Assembly: GCF_001278035.1 (NCBI RefSeq)
Contig: NZ_CP009452.1
Location: 4,125,501-4,189,500 of the forward strand
DNA: 64,000 nucleotides
Source of the DNA: Sphingopyxis sp. 113P3
GTDB lineage: Bacteria > Pseudomonadota > Alphaproteobacteria > Sphingomonadales > Sphingomonadaceae
Direction: 5' to 3'
The notes under the pieces are model-generated. The model saw only the letters and a program-made list of their open reading frames with translations. It had not been told where the DNA came from and made no database searches. The position numbers and the translations under genes are program-made. Every line of letters begins with the position of its first letter. The first letter of the stretch is position 1. This document shows positions 43,898-52,140 of this stretch, in pieces.

Positions 43898-45617
43898 AAG
43901 TGCTCCACCAACGCGCCCAACTCTCGGCAGCACCTAGTGCCAGAATATGCTGAATGCGTTCGATGCCGCGCCAGCTGGGGTCCTCGGGTGCGTCGAGTAG
44001 CGTCATATCGAGAACCCCAGCGTCAGCGAGGAGACCGCCACGCAGATGCTCGTGGAGTGCGCTTCGGTGCCGACGATAAATTGCAAGGTCGAAGCCCCCG
44101 GGACCGCCCTTCTGGGTCCGTCGCGTTATGATTTCGGGAAGCCATCCCTCGAAGGCTTTCCGGGCGACCGCGCGGTTGAGGCCACCCGATATCCACATCC
44201 AGGTCGGAATGGAAAGGCAAAGCTCGACGATGGGCTGCGATAGCAGCGGCGCGATATGCGGGGGCGAAACGGCGCGGGGATAGAGTTCCACGCCTTGCTG
44301 CGTGCGCATCAGATAAGCAGTGTGAACCGTTTTTCCCGGCAAGACGTCGTCCGGCGCCGCGAGCCAGGGATGCATGGCACCGTTTGTCTCGATCCGCGCG
44401 ACGACATCTGCGCAGAGGCCGGAGGCACTATATTGCACCCCGTGCCGGCCTCCATCGCGGCGATACCGGCGCCACGCATGGCGCAGGACCGTAATCTTGT
44501 CGGCGCCAGTCAGGACGCAGATATCGCGAAGCGTATCAGACAGCGCCGAACTCGGCCCCTCCGCTAGAAACCGATCGAGAAAAGGCACCGCGCTGCGGAT
44601 GCTGCACAGGATGCCGTCGCCGCCATTTCCGGAAAAATGCGCGTCAATCGAAAGCTCCTGTTGCAACCGACGATGAATCGCGTCGTTCGTTTGCGCGCCC
44701 AGCGGGACGACCGGCCAAGGATGATGCGGTCTGGCGGTGCGGGTGATATCGACGTCCTCGATCTCGCGCGACGCTTCGCGAAGATCGAGCCCCAAGAAGT
44801 CAGCGAGCGCGGCGGCGTAGCGACGTTCGTCGCCGTCGAAATCAGGTCCGAATAGTGTCAGGCAAGTAAGGCGGCTCGCCGTCGGCGCGGCGGTCGCAGC
44901 GACGATCGACGAGTCTAGGCCACCCGATGATCCGAGCAGGATTGACGAAAAGCAGCTTGCCCAGGTTCCTACGCAGTCCGTTATAGTCTCGCGAAGCCGA
45001 ACCGCCGCTTCGGGAAAATTCATCTCGGGCGGCGGATCAATATGATCCCATGGCGACCACCAAGGTTTGATCGATACATGGCTCCGATCAATGACGAGGC
45101 ATTCCCCGGCGATGAGTTCGTCGATGCCCTTGAGGCAGGTTCTTCGCCCCCGCGCATCGCCGCTGGCAATGACGCGTGCGATCTCTTCGAAATCAACCTG
45201 GCCGGACGCGGGCGACGCGAGGTCGGCGATGTCACCCGCAAGAATGACACGATCCGTCTCACGCAGGAAATAGCATGGAAGCGCGCCGGACGGATCTCGC
45301 AGGACGTTCACAGTGCCCGCCTCATCGATGCGAACCATCACATAACCGCCCCAGTAGGCAGTAAGCAGCAGCCGCGCCTTGTCGGCCGCTAGCCGCCGGC
45401 CGTCGCCGGGACTAAGGCTGACAATCCGCCTGCTTGGCGGACCTCGCGAAAATAGATGACCGATGATGATGGTTTGCGGATCGATCTGGATTATTGGCTC
45501 GTCAGACCAAAGGCGGACGCCAGCAAATGCAAAGGTTGGGGGTCGCGTCGCCCTGCTTCGAGCCAAAAGCTCGCGTTCAGGCTGCAGCGCTATTTCAATT
45601 TGGAAGCCGCCGGCCAT
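43887..45617 (-). CDS. Lasso peptide macrolactam synthetase (C protein, asparagine-synthetase-like)
   Basis: A 576-residue protein from ATG 45617, overlapping the B-gene stop by one base (TAATG). The N-terminal third resembles a glutamine-amidotransferase fold that has lost its catalytic Cys1. The C-terminal domain has the ATP-pyrophosphatase loop LGSSGGLDSSIVA (SSGGLDSS at 230-237) and GNGGDGIL. It adenylates the ring Asp side chain and closes the macrolactam with the core Gly1. The start chosen removes 59 residues of Arg-rich sequence overlapping the B gene. Confidence 0.92.
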   Translation of the reverse strand: MAGGFQIEIALQPERELLARSRATRPPTFAFAGVRLWSDEPIIQIDPQTIIIGHLFSRGPPSRRIVSLSPGDGRRLAADKARLLLTAYWGGYVMVRIDEAGTVNVLRDPSGALPCYFLRETDRVILAGDIADLASPASGQVDFEEIARVIASGDARGRRTCLKGIDELIAGECLVIDRSHVSIKPWWSPWDHIDPPPEMNFPEAAVRLRETITDCVGTWASCFSSILLGSSGGLDSSIVAATAAPTASRLTCLTLFGPDFDGDERRYAAALADFLGLDLREASREIEDVDITRTARPHHPWPVVPLGAQTNDAIHRRLQQELSIDAHFSGNGGDGILCSIRSAVPFLDRFLAEGPSSALSDTLRDICVLTGADKITVLRHAWRRYRRDGGRHGVQYSASGLCADVVARIETNGAMHPWLAAPDDVLPGKTVHTAYLMRTQQGVELYPRAVSPPHIAPLLSQPIVELCLSIPTWMWISGGLNRAVARKAFEGWLPEIITRRTQKGGPGGFDLAIYRRHRSALHEHLRGGLLADAGVLDMTLLDAPEDPSWRGIERIQHILALGAAESWARWWSTSKI

Positions 45618-46258
45618 TAGACGGCGAATATCGGCTGATAATGAAGAACGATATCGAGCGGGTCGGTAAGCACTGTTTCGCCAGCCTGCACCCAGCAATG
45701 CGCTGCGAACGGCATGGTCACACCAAACACGAGTGAAACCGCACAGCCGCGCCGCATCAGCATTCGCTTCATGGCGATGCCGCGGGTGAGGCACTGGTCG
45801 ATTGCCGGTGCGTAGCGGCGAGCTCGCAGAAAGGCCGCCGCGATCTCTCCGCAGACCTTATCATTCCCCGAAGATGTGCTGAATCGCTCGTCGCAAAATG
45901 TGCCGACGATGTCCGCAAGGCTGCGGAGGCGCAAATCCCGGCGAACGCGCCTTTGCGCCCAGAGGCTGGCAACTGTCGTACCGAGCGGCGCGTCGGCGAT
46001 CGGTGCATCGATCAGGCTCGTCGTTACGGTTGGAAGATCGCGGCCTTCTCGCATCGCCCTCCCGGAAACCTCGGCAAGAATATCGCTGGCGAGCAGGTGC
46101 TCACGATCAGCTGCGCTCGCCCTTCCCGACACAAAGTTGCCGAAACGGTTAGCGGCGACGCCCGAGAGCAGGAAATAGCGATCCGCGGCGAGGTCGAAGA
46201 AGACATACTCCGCGTCGAATCGACAACAATGGAGGCCGGAACGAAGCGCGAGAGCCAT
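45617..46258 (-). CDS. Lasso peptide B protein, fused leader-binding and protease domains
   Basis: About 213 residues from ATG 46258. The N-terminal 80 residues (LHCCRFDAEYVFFDLAADRYFLLSGVAANRF) match the PqqD-like B1 leader-recognition domain, and residues about 100-213 match the transglutaminase-like B2 protease: AIDQCLTRGIAMKRMLMRRG (catalytic Cys), PFAAHCWVQ (His) and LTDPLDIVLHYQPI (Asp). It removes the leader before cyclisation. A GTG at 46312 would give 231 residues; neither start has a strong ribosome site. Confidence 0.9.
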   Translation of the reverse strand: MALALRSGLHCCRFDAEYVFFDLAADRYFLLSGVAANRFGNFVSGRASAADREHLLASDILAEVSGRAMREGRDLPTVTTSLIDAPIADAPLGTTVASLWAQRRVRRDLRLRSLADIVGTFCDERFSTSSGNDKVCGEIAAAFLRARRYAPAIDQCLTRGIAMKRMLMRRGCAVSLVFGVTMPFAAHCWVQAGETVLTDPLDIVLHYQPIFAV

Positions 46259-46323
46259 TTGAGATGCCCAGGTCGATTGACGCGCATACGGCGTGCCGCC
46301 TGGAAGCGGCACGCCGCTTGCTG

Positions 46324-46467
46324 TCAGTCGTCGGTCGTGATGCCGCCGACGAACAGATAGTGCTGGTTCGTGTCCTCGTCCCGCGGACCCACGGGTTCGA
46401 TGCCGCGGGTTTCGACGCTGATCGCGCCGAGTTCGATCAGCTCGTCGCTGTTCTGCAGATTCTTCAT
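46324..46467 (-). CDS. Lasso peptide precursor, sphingopyxin I-like
   Basis: A 47-residue precursor starting at ATG 46467, with GGGAAGG nine bases upstream. The leader is 21 residues (MKNLQNSDELIELGAIS-VETR), with the conserved Thr at the penultimate position. The core is 26 residues: ring GIEPVGPRD, expected to close between Gly1 and Asp9, and tail EDTNQHYLFVGGITTDD. From memory sphingopyxin I begins GIEPLGPVDEDQGEHYLF, so this is a close variant with changes at ring positions 5 and 8. It is first in the A-B-C operon. Confidence 0.93.
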   Translation of the reverse strand: MKNLQNSDELIELGAISVETRGIEPVGPRDEDTNQHYLFVGGITTDD

Positions 46468-46554
46468 CACTTTCTTCCTTCCCAAAATCGCGACCGAATG
46501 AGTCGCAAGAGGGAAGTTATGGCTCGATGAAGTCAGCTTCCATTTTATTATCTG

Positions 46555-46583
46555 TTTATAATCGACCTGGTTCCCAGTTCGAA
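46555..46583 (-). promoter_or_regulatory. Candidate promoter of the lasso A-B-C operon
   Basis: Minus strand: TTCGAA (46583-46578), 17-base spacer, TATAAA (46560-46555), 88 bases ahead of the precursor ATG. The spacer includes the dyad CTGG-GAA-CCAG. This is an AT-richer island in GC-rich DNA and the best sigma70-like match in the region. Confidence 0.45.
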
Positions 46584-47035
46584 AAGGAGTGACCGCGCAA
46601 AGGAAACGCGCGTCGGGAGCGCATACCGTCACCTTTAGCTTTCGCCTGGACATGCGTGACGGAACCCGGTCACACGCCCGTATTGTGAAGGCGCAAAGAT
46701 GTTCTGACCGAAACCGGAATTGTCGCAACGGAAACTGGCCCCAAATCTGGATGCATTTTTCCGCGCGCAACATCGACACCGAACCGTGGCTGACGAACCG
46801 CGAGCGTCCAGCGAGCGCCAGGCCAATGAAACGCACCCTGCAACAAGGCGGCCATTTCGTCCGATTGAGTGCGGGCGGAAAGCCGGGGCATGTCGGCTTT
46901 CAACGCCCGCAATTTCGAAATGCCACCGGTTCAGAGTGCGGCGGGGCCCGATACATCAGGTGCCGCGCCCTCAGGAGCCGGCCGCCAAGCCGGCGGGAAA
47001 GAGCGCGCCTACAGCCCCGCTCCTTTCCGGTAAGC
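46584..47035. other. Intergenic region right of the lasso operon
   Basis: About 450 bases with only short, poorly supported frames. It contains one copy (about 46729-46760) of a motif around CGGAAACTGGCCCCAAATCT that has an inverted relative at about 31614-31645. The remainder shows no feature I can name. Confidence 0.4.
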
Positions 47036-47836
47036 CTAATCGAAGATGACGACCTTGCGCGCGGCGGGATCAAATGTCTCGATCACGACCGCTTCATCCT
47101 CGACGGCCGGCGGCGAGCATTCGAGAATCTTCACCTTGGCCGAAAGCACTGCGGCGTAGGCTGCGGGGCAGCAAAGGATGAACTCCGTGCCGTTTCCATA
47201 AATGCTGCCCCAGTCGACGTACATGGTGCTCCAACCATGCCGCCGTTCCCATTCGATCTGTCCGGGTTCACCTCGTTCGGACCGCCCGGGATAGGGTTCC
47301 GTTGACAATATATGGACTCGCGCGTCGGGATCGAACCAGCAATGATCATGATCCGCGACGGGCGGACGACTGTCATACTCTTGCGTCGGATAGCATCTGC
47401 GGGCGCTTGAGGGTTTGAGACCGGTCGCGGCCATGAACTGCAGCGCACGGGCAATCCGGCCGATATACCATTGGGTTTCATTGGCGTGGCGCTGCTGGCC
47501 CGTCCGTTCGAGAAAGACCGAGTCTTCGACCTTGCAGGCGCCCAGATAGCCCGTCAGATGGTGACGCCGCACCAGCTCGGTCAGTGGCACACGCAATTTG
47601 AGATCGATTTGCGCCGTGCCCATTTCTCTTGTTTCATAGCCCCACCAGTTCTGACGAACCGTGACATTGTGGAGCATGGATCGGCTAGGAAGTTTCCGCT
47701 TCGCATCGACATAGCCTTGGAACCCGCCGGCACATGCCGCGAGGTCGAGCGCATCGTGCCGAGGGACCGATTGCTCCGCTTGGATTTGCTTGGCGAGCGA
47801 TTTCAGCCCGGCGAGGGTGGAATATTGAAACATCAT
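47036..47836 (-). CDS. Hypothetical protein (DUF5623-like N-terminus)
   Basis: A 266-residue soluble protein. The N-terminus (TLAGLKSLAKQIQAEQSVPRH, then ALDLAACAGGFQGYVDAKR) resembles proteins I recall as DUF5623, with a short helical module also seen near phage and plasmid genes. The middle has an Arg/His-rich section (RRHHLTGYLGACKVEDS) and a late WSTMYVDWGSIYGNG. No catalytic motif is evident. It stands alone, on the same strand as the lasso operon but more than 500 bases upstream of it. Confidence 0.5.
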   Translation of the reverse strand: MMFQYSTLAGLKSLAKQIQAEQSVPRHDALDLAACAGGFQGYVDAKRKLPSRSMLHNVTVRQNWWGYETREMGTAQIDLKLRVPLTELVRRHHLTGYLGACKVEDSVFLERTGQQRHANETQWYIGRIARALQFMAATGLKPSSARRCYPTQEYDSRPPVADHDHCWFDPDARVHILSTEPYPGRSERGEPGQIEWERRHGWSTMYVDWGSIYGNGTEFILCCPAAYAAVLSAKVKILECSPPAVEDEAVVIETFDPAARKVVIFD

Positions 47837-48105
47837 CGCAGGTCTCCGTGGGCTTCGGACCGGCGTCGCCTGCTACCGCCCCCAAAGCCACGAAATGCGA
47901 TGGGTCAGTGATCAAAACAGTGCCATTGTGGCTTCGCAAATGCAGGCGGCAGGCCCCTGTTGAAGGCCTACGAGAAATCTGGCGTAGCGCTGACGACAAG
48001 TCAATCGGCAAGAAGGCGGGCAGCGAGCTTGAGCCCTCTTGCGTCGAGCGGGCCTCCCCTGCACGTCTCGGAAGTCGCAACGCGCCGAGAGACGGAGAGT
48101 ATGGG

Positions 48106-49071
48106 ATGAAGAGATTTCTGCGGCGGCTGTTTAGAACGGAAACCCAAAGCGAGCTGCCCACGCGCCCAAAGACAACAGGTCTTCGCATGCAAAAGTTCGG
48201 GCACGACCTCGTTCGGATCGAGTCGATCGGGTTTTTCGGTCATCATGCCGCGTCCCCCAATGGAGATTTTCACCTGGTTTGGGCGGATCGAAATCGTGAA
48301 GGTACGGTCGGCGGATACCGCCACGAAGGCCATGGTTCCTGGTCCCTGCTTCACGGCGATGAAACTGTCGCAACGGGACGGCTCGAGCGTCCCGCGGATG
48401 GAAAGACCGCGAACAATGGCAGCTTCATCATCCACGACCGCTTGTTCGGCGATGGCCTCAAGGGTCGGTTCGTAGCCTTCGGGGCCGACGGCGCAAAGCT
48501 GGTCGAAAAGGAACTGAACGCCAATCTGATAAGCAATGGCCTGTCGGACGATGGACGCATCGCTATTTGCCAGACCGCCAATGCCCCCGGGAGCGACGAC
48601 AGTTGCCGCTACATTCTTTTCGATCTCGAACTAGGCGACGAAATCGCCCGCTGGGAGGTCGAGACGGGTTGGGCGGACGGTTATGAGTTCGATACCACCG
48701 GCCGCCACGTCTATTTGCTACGAAACAACGGCGGCCGTGTCGGCTATGACTTCGACGGGGCTATGCTCGACCGCAAGGGCTGGCAGACCGAGCGCATCGG
48801 CGCTGGCGATCTTTATGTCATTCGCATGGTCCTCGCGTCAGAAGAGCCAATGGATCGCGGGATGCGAGAGGCACTTTTGGCCGGCTTGCATGTCGCGGCG
48901 CAAGGTTCTGAGCGCACGCTGCAAGCGCATGCTTTGCGGCTCCTCGGCGAACTGCACGAAAAGGAAGGCGCGATCCAGGAGGCGGTGGACGCTTATGAGA
49001 AGGCGTTGAGCATCGATGCCCGAATCGGCGTTGCTCGAAAGCTCGAAAAGCTTCGAAAATCTCTGCCATAA
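48106..49071 (+). CDS. Hypothetical protein with C-terminal TPR-like helices
   Basis: A 321-residue protein from ATG 48106, preceded by a GGAG site. The first 230 residues look like repeated beta strands (GFFGHHAASPNGDFHLVWAD, then SNGLSDDGRIAICQ and FDTTGRHVYLLRNN), reminiscent of a WD/beta-propeller-like sensor. The last 80 residues form a TPR-like helical pair (LLGELHEKEGAIQEAVDAYEKALSID). I do not recognise the family. The 47837-48105 gap has no supported gene; the open frame upstream of 48106 is not convincing. Confidence 0.55.
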   Translation: MKRFLRRLFRTETQSELPTRPKTTGLRMQKFGHDLVRIESIGFFGHHAASPNGDFHLVWADRNREGTVGGYRHEGHGSWSLLHGDETVATGRLERPADGKTANNGSFIIHDRLFGDGLKGRFVAFGADGAKLVEKELNANLISNGLSDDGRIAICQTANAPGSDDSCRYILFDLELGDEIARWEVETGWADGYEFDTTGRHVYLLRNNGGRVGYDFDGAMLDRKGWQTERIGAGDLYVIRMVLASEEPMDRGMREALLAGLHVAAQGSERTLQAHALRLLGELHEKEGAIQEAVDAYEKALSIDARIGVARKLEKLRKSLP

Positions 49072-49289
49072 TATCGAAAATGGCGCCCCACGCTGGATAA
49101 ACATAACGAATATGTGTCGCCGGTCATACTACCCTAGCACCGTCTAAACGTGCTCACGGCCGCTCGGCACTGCCGAGAATGGCCGCAAGCGCTACTCCAA
49201 AGGAACTGCCAGAACACACCAAGCCCAACCCGTGCGCGATCACGGCCGACGATGCAACGGTTCTCAAGGCGGCGCTGCTGTGCTACGAG

Positions 49290-49640
49290 ATGCGAATGGC
49301 TCGTATTTTGGCTGCGATCTTGATGTGCCTTGTCGCGCTGTCGGTGACGGCGGGCACGATCGCGCATGCCGCGGAGCCAGTTGTTGTTGTCTGCGTCGAC
49401 TCGGACATTGCATCAGACCCGGCCCATGACAGCGGCGGCAGCGAGCAGGTCCCTTCCGACGATAACAAGGCCACGCCGCACCAGCACGGCGGATGCCACG
49501 GGCATCACCAGGTTGCCGAGCCGGTGAACGGCCAGCTCAGCGCCAACTGGTCGCTGCACGCGTCGCTTCCTTCTGCCGCGAAGGCCACGGGCCTCGTGTC
49601 TTCCGGCACCGACCCGGCGCTCCGCCCTCCCAGGGCCTGA
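49290..49640 (+). CDS. Secreted His-rich protein upstream of czcCBA
   Basis: About 116 residues from ATG 49290 (or 49296), with a signal peptide (ILAAILMCLVALSVTAGTIAHA) and a short mature chain with VCVDSDIASDP and the metal-binding-like HQHGGCHGHH. It lies 57 bases ahead of czcC and is likely part of the metal cassette, perhaps as a periplasmic metal buffer. The family has no name I can give. The broken ORF at 193-600 has a similar plan. Confidence 0.6.
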   Translation: MRMARILAAILMCLVALSVTAGTIAHAAEPVVVVCVDSDIASDPAHDSGGSEQVPSDDNKATPHQHGGCHGHHQVAEPVNGQLSANWSLHASLPSAAKATGLVSSGTDPALRPPRA

Positions 49641-49653
49641 CGACTCCACCCTA

Positions 49654-49669
49654 GCCCCGTCAACGGGGC
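49654..49669. promoter_or_regulatory. Strong GC hairpin between the His-rich gene and czcC
   Basis: GCCCCGT-CA-ACGGGGC is a perfect 7-bp inverted repeat located 28 bases before czcC. It has no T-run; it could attenuate readthrough or stabilise the downstream mRNA. Confidence 0.45.
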
Positions 49670-49697
49670 CGTCTGGAATCGTCAGGAGTTTTCAATC

Positions 49698-50966
49698 ATG
49701 CACCGATTGCTCGCGGCCTTGCTGGCCGCGACGGCTTGCGCGAGCGTCGCGCAGGCCCAAGAGCCGCCGCCCGCGGAAGCTGGCCAGTCCTTCACACTAG
49801 ACCGGGCGCTGGAATTGGCCGGCGCGGTGTCGCCGTCGCTCGAAGCGGCATCGGCCGATATGCGGGCGGCGGAAGCCGGACGCCGTGTCGCGGCCTTGCG
49901 CCCTAATCCGAGCGTCACCGTCGAAGCCGAGAACGTGGCCGGCTCCGGTCCCTATCGCGGCATCGACAGGCTGGAGACGACCAGCTCGCTGACGCTGCCG
50001 ATCGAGCTTGGCGGCAAGCGATCCGCGCGGATCGCGGTCGCCGATGCGCGCACCGACCGCGCCGCCATCCAGGCGGCGATCACGCAGGCCGATCTGAGGC
50101 TCAGCGTCATTCGTGCCTATGCCGAAGCGGCTGCCGCCGAGCGGCGGCTGGTGACCGCGCGCGATCAGGTGCGTATCGCCAGCGAAGCGTTGCGCGCCGC
50201 GCAGGTCCGCGTTCAGGCGGGCCGGGCCTCTCCGATCGAGGTCCAGCGCGCCGATGTCGCCCGGGTCAACGCCGAGGCGGCGCTGGTACGCGAAGAGCGC
50301 GCCGTCGAGGTTGCGCGCTACAGCCTGTCGCGGATTGTCGGACAGCCGATCACCGGCCAATTGGATGCCGGCTGGTTCACAGGAGTGGCCGCCGGCTACG
50401 GCCCGCTCCGCCCGATCGAGAGCAGCGGCACATTGGCGCTGGCGGCGGCAGAAGCCGACCTTGCCATCGCAACCGCCGGGGTCCGGCTCGCCCGTTCGCA
50501 GCGCATGCCCGATCTGACGCTCGGCGCCGGCGCACGCCGGTTCGAGGATACGAACGACACGGCGGCGATCTTCAGCCTGTCGATCCCGCTCCCGCTGTTC
50601 AACAATGGGCGCGCGGCGCTGTCACAGGCTTCGGCCGAACGGCAGCGGGCAGAGGCGCAACGCCGGGTCACCGCGCTCGACGTCGATCAGGCCATCGCCC
50701 GCGCACAAGCGGACGCTGCCAATGCCGCGACCAGCGCCGCGACCGCGAGCGGTCCTGCGCTGGCGGCGGCCGAGGAAGCCGCCCGCATCGCCCGCATCGG
50801 CTACCGGGAAGGCAAGTTCGGCCAGCTCGACCTGCTCGACGCCGAACGCACGCTTGCCGAGACGCGCGCAGCCGCAATCGACGCGCTGCTCTCCTACCAC
50901 ATCGCCCAGGCGCAGCTCGAGCGGCTGACCGCACGCGCGCCGACTACCCAGGGGGAAAACCCATGA
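49698..50966 (+). CDS. czcC: CzcC-type outer-membrane factor of heavy-metal efflux
   Basis: A 422-residue TolC-family protein with a signal peptide (LLAALLATACASVAQA) and two helical repeats; ALELAGAVSPSLEAASADMRAAEAG and REGKFGQLDLLDAERTLAETRAAA are typical. It forms the outer channel of the RND metal pump. Its stop overlaps the start of czcB (ATGA, 50963-50966), and czcA follows, so the order is czcC-czcB-czcA as in Cupriavidus. The substrate set (Zn, Cd, Co) is inferred from the family. Confidence 0.9.
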   Translation: MHRLLAALLAATACASVAQAQEPPPAEAGQSFTLDRALELAGAVSPSLEAASADMRAAEAGRRVAALRPNPSVTVEAENVAGSGPYRGIDRLETTSSLTLPIELGGKRSARIAVADARTDRAAIQAAITQADLRLSVIRAYAEAAAAERRLVTARDQVRIASEALRAAQVRVQAGRASPIEVQRADVARVNAEAALVREERAVEVARYSLSRIVGQPITGQLDAGWFTGVAAGYGPLRPIESSGTLALAAAEADLAIATAGVRLARSQRMPDLTLGAGARRFEDTNDTAAIFSLSIPLPLFNNGRAALSQASAERQRAEAQRRVTALDVDQAIARAQADAANAATSAATASGPALAAAEEAARIARIGYREGKFGQLDLLDAERTLAETRAAAIDALLSYHIAQAQLERLTARAPTTQGENP

Positions 50967-52135
50967 AGACCCGTTTTGCAGCGGTCCTGCCGCTCACCCT
51001 CGCCGCCGCCCTCGCTGTCGCGGGATGCTCCGGCGGCGACCCCGCGCCGGAGAACGCCGATGCCGGGAACACCGCGCAAGCCGGCAAGGAAGGCGGTCAC
51101 GCGGAAGAAGAAGGCGAGATCGAGTTGACGCCGCAGCAGATACGCGCGGCAGGCATCGAGCTGGTCCGTGCGGTGCGCAGCGGTGGTGGCGCGCTCACGC
51201 TGCCGGCGACGATCGAAGGCGATCCGCAAGGCATGCAGGTGGTGTCGGCCGCGATCGGCGGGCGCGTGGTGTCGCTCACCCGCAATCTCGGTCAATCGGT
51301 CGGCCGGGGGCAAACGCTCGCGGTGATCGAAAGCCGTGAGGCGGCGTCGCTTAACGCCGAGATCGAGGCAGCACGCGCCAGGCTCGGACTTGCTGAATCC
51401 AATCTTCGCCGCGAACAGCGCCTGTTCAACGAGCGCGTCTCGCCCGAGCAGGATCTGATCGCCGCACGAACGGCGGCGACCGAGGCGCGGATCGCGTTGC
51501 GCCTCGCGCAGCAGCAGGTCGCCGCGGCCGGTGGCCAAGGCGGCGCGCTCAACCGCGTCAGCATTGCATCGCCGCTGTCCGGCCAGGTGGTCGCGCGCAG
51601 CGTGACGCTCGGCCAGACGGTCGCGGCCGACGCGGAGTTGTTCCGGGTCGCCGATCTTTCGCGCGTGGCGGTCACGCTCGCCCTCTCGCCGGCTGATGCC
51701 GGCAGGGTGCGGCCGGGATCGGACATCGAGGTCGTCGCGGGGGAACGCAGGTCGGTGGCGAGGGTCGATTTTGTCTCGCCGATCCTCGACGAGGCGACGC
51801 GGCTCGCGACGGTGATCGCGGTGATCGACAACCGCTTGGGCCAATGGCGGGTCGGCGAGCCGGTGACCGCGTCGATCCGGCTGGCCGGCGGCGATGCCGG
51901 CGCCGGTTCGGTGCTGGTCCCGCAAAGCGCGGTGCAGACCGTCGAAGGCCGACAGATGGTGTTCGTGCGCACCGAGCACGGCTTCCGGGCAACCCCGGTC
52001 ACGCTCGGCGCGCCCAGCGGCGACAATGTGGCCGTGACCTCGGGCCTTCGCGGCGACGAACAGCTCGCCGGCGCCAACAGCTTCACCCTCAAGGCCGAAC
52101 TCGGCAAGGGCGAAGCCGAGCATGGAGGCCATTGA
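50963..52135 (+). CDS. czcB: CzcB-type periplasmic adaptor
   Basis: A 390-residue membrane fusion protein with a lipobox (LAVAGCSGG) and an acidic, His-containing linker (GGHAEEEGEIELTPQQIRAAGIEL). A barrel-sandwich hybrid domain with a helical hairpin (RARLGLAESNLRREQRLFNERV) follows, then beta domains ending EAEHGGH. The His residues at both ends are typical of metal-specific adaptors. It starts within the czcC stop and ends five bases before czcA. Confidence 0.92.
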   Translation: MKTRFAAVLPLTLAAALAVAGCSGGDPAPENADAGNTAQAGKEGGHAEEEGEIELTPQQIRAAGIELVRAVRSGGGALTLPATIEGDPQGMQVVSAAIGGRVVSLTRNLGQSVGRGQTLAVIESREAASLNAEIEAARARLGLAESNLRREQRLFNERVSPEQDLIAARTAATEARIALRLAQQQVAAAGGQGGALNRVSIASPLSGQVVARSVTLGQTVAADAELFRVADLSRVAVTLALSPADAGRVRPGSDIEVVAGERRSVARVDFVSPILDEATRLATVIAVIDNRLGQWRVGEPVTASIRLAGGDAGAGSVLVPQSAVQTVEGRQMVFVRTEHGFRATPVTLGAPSGDNVAVTSGLRGDEQLAGANSFTLKAELGKGEAEHGGH

Positions 52136-52140
52136 CCGCC

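Noticed and set aside
46324..46836. A 170-residue version of the lasso precursor
   Set aside because: The upstream 123 codons do not resemble a leader; the ATG at 46467 has a good ribosome site and gives a normal-sized precursor.
46589..47305. 238-codon plus-strand frame right of the lasso operon
   Set aside because: Composition is poor, no domain is seen, and the second half overlaps the better supported minus-strand gene at 47036-47836.
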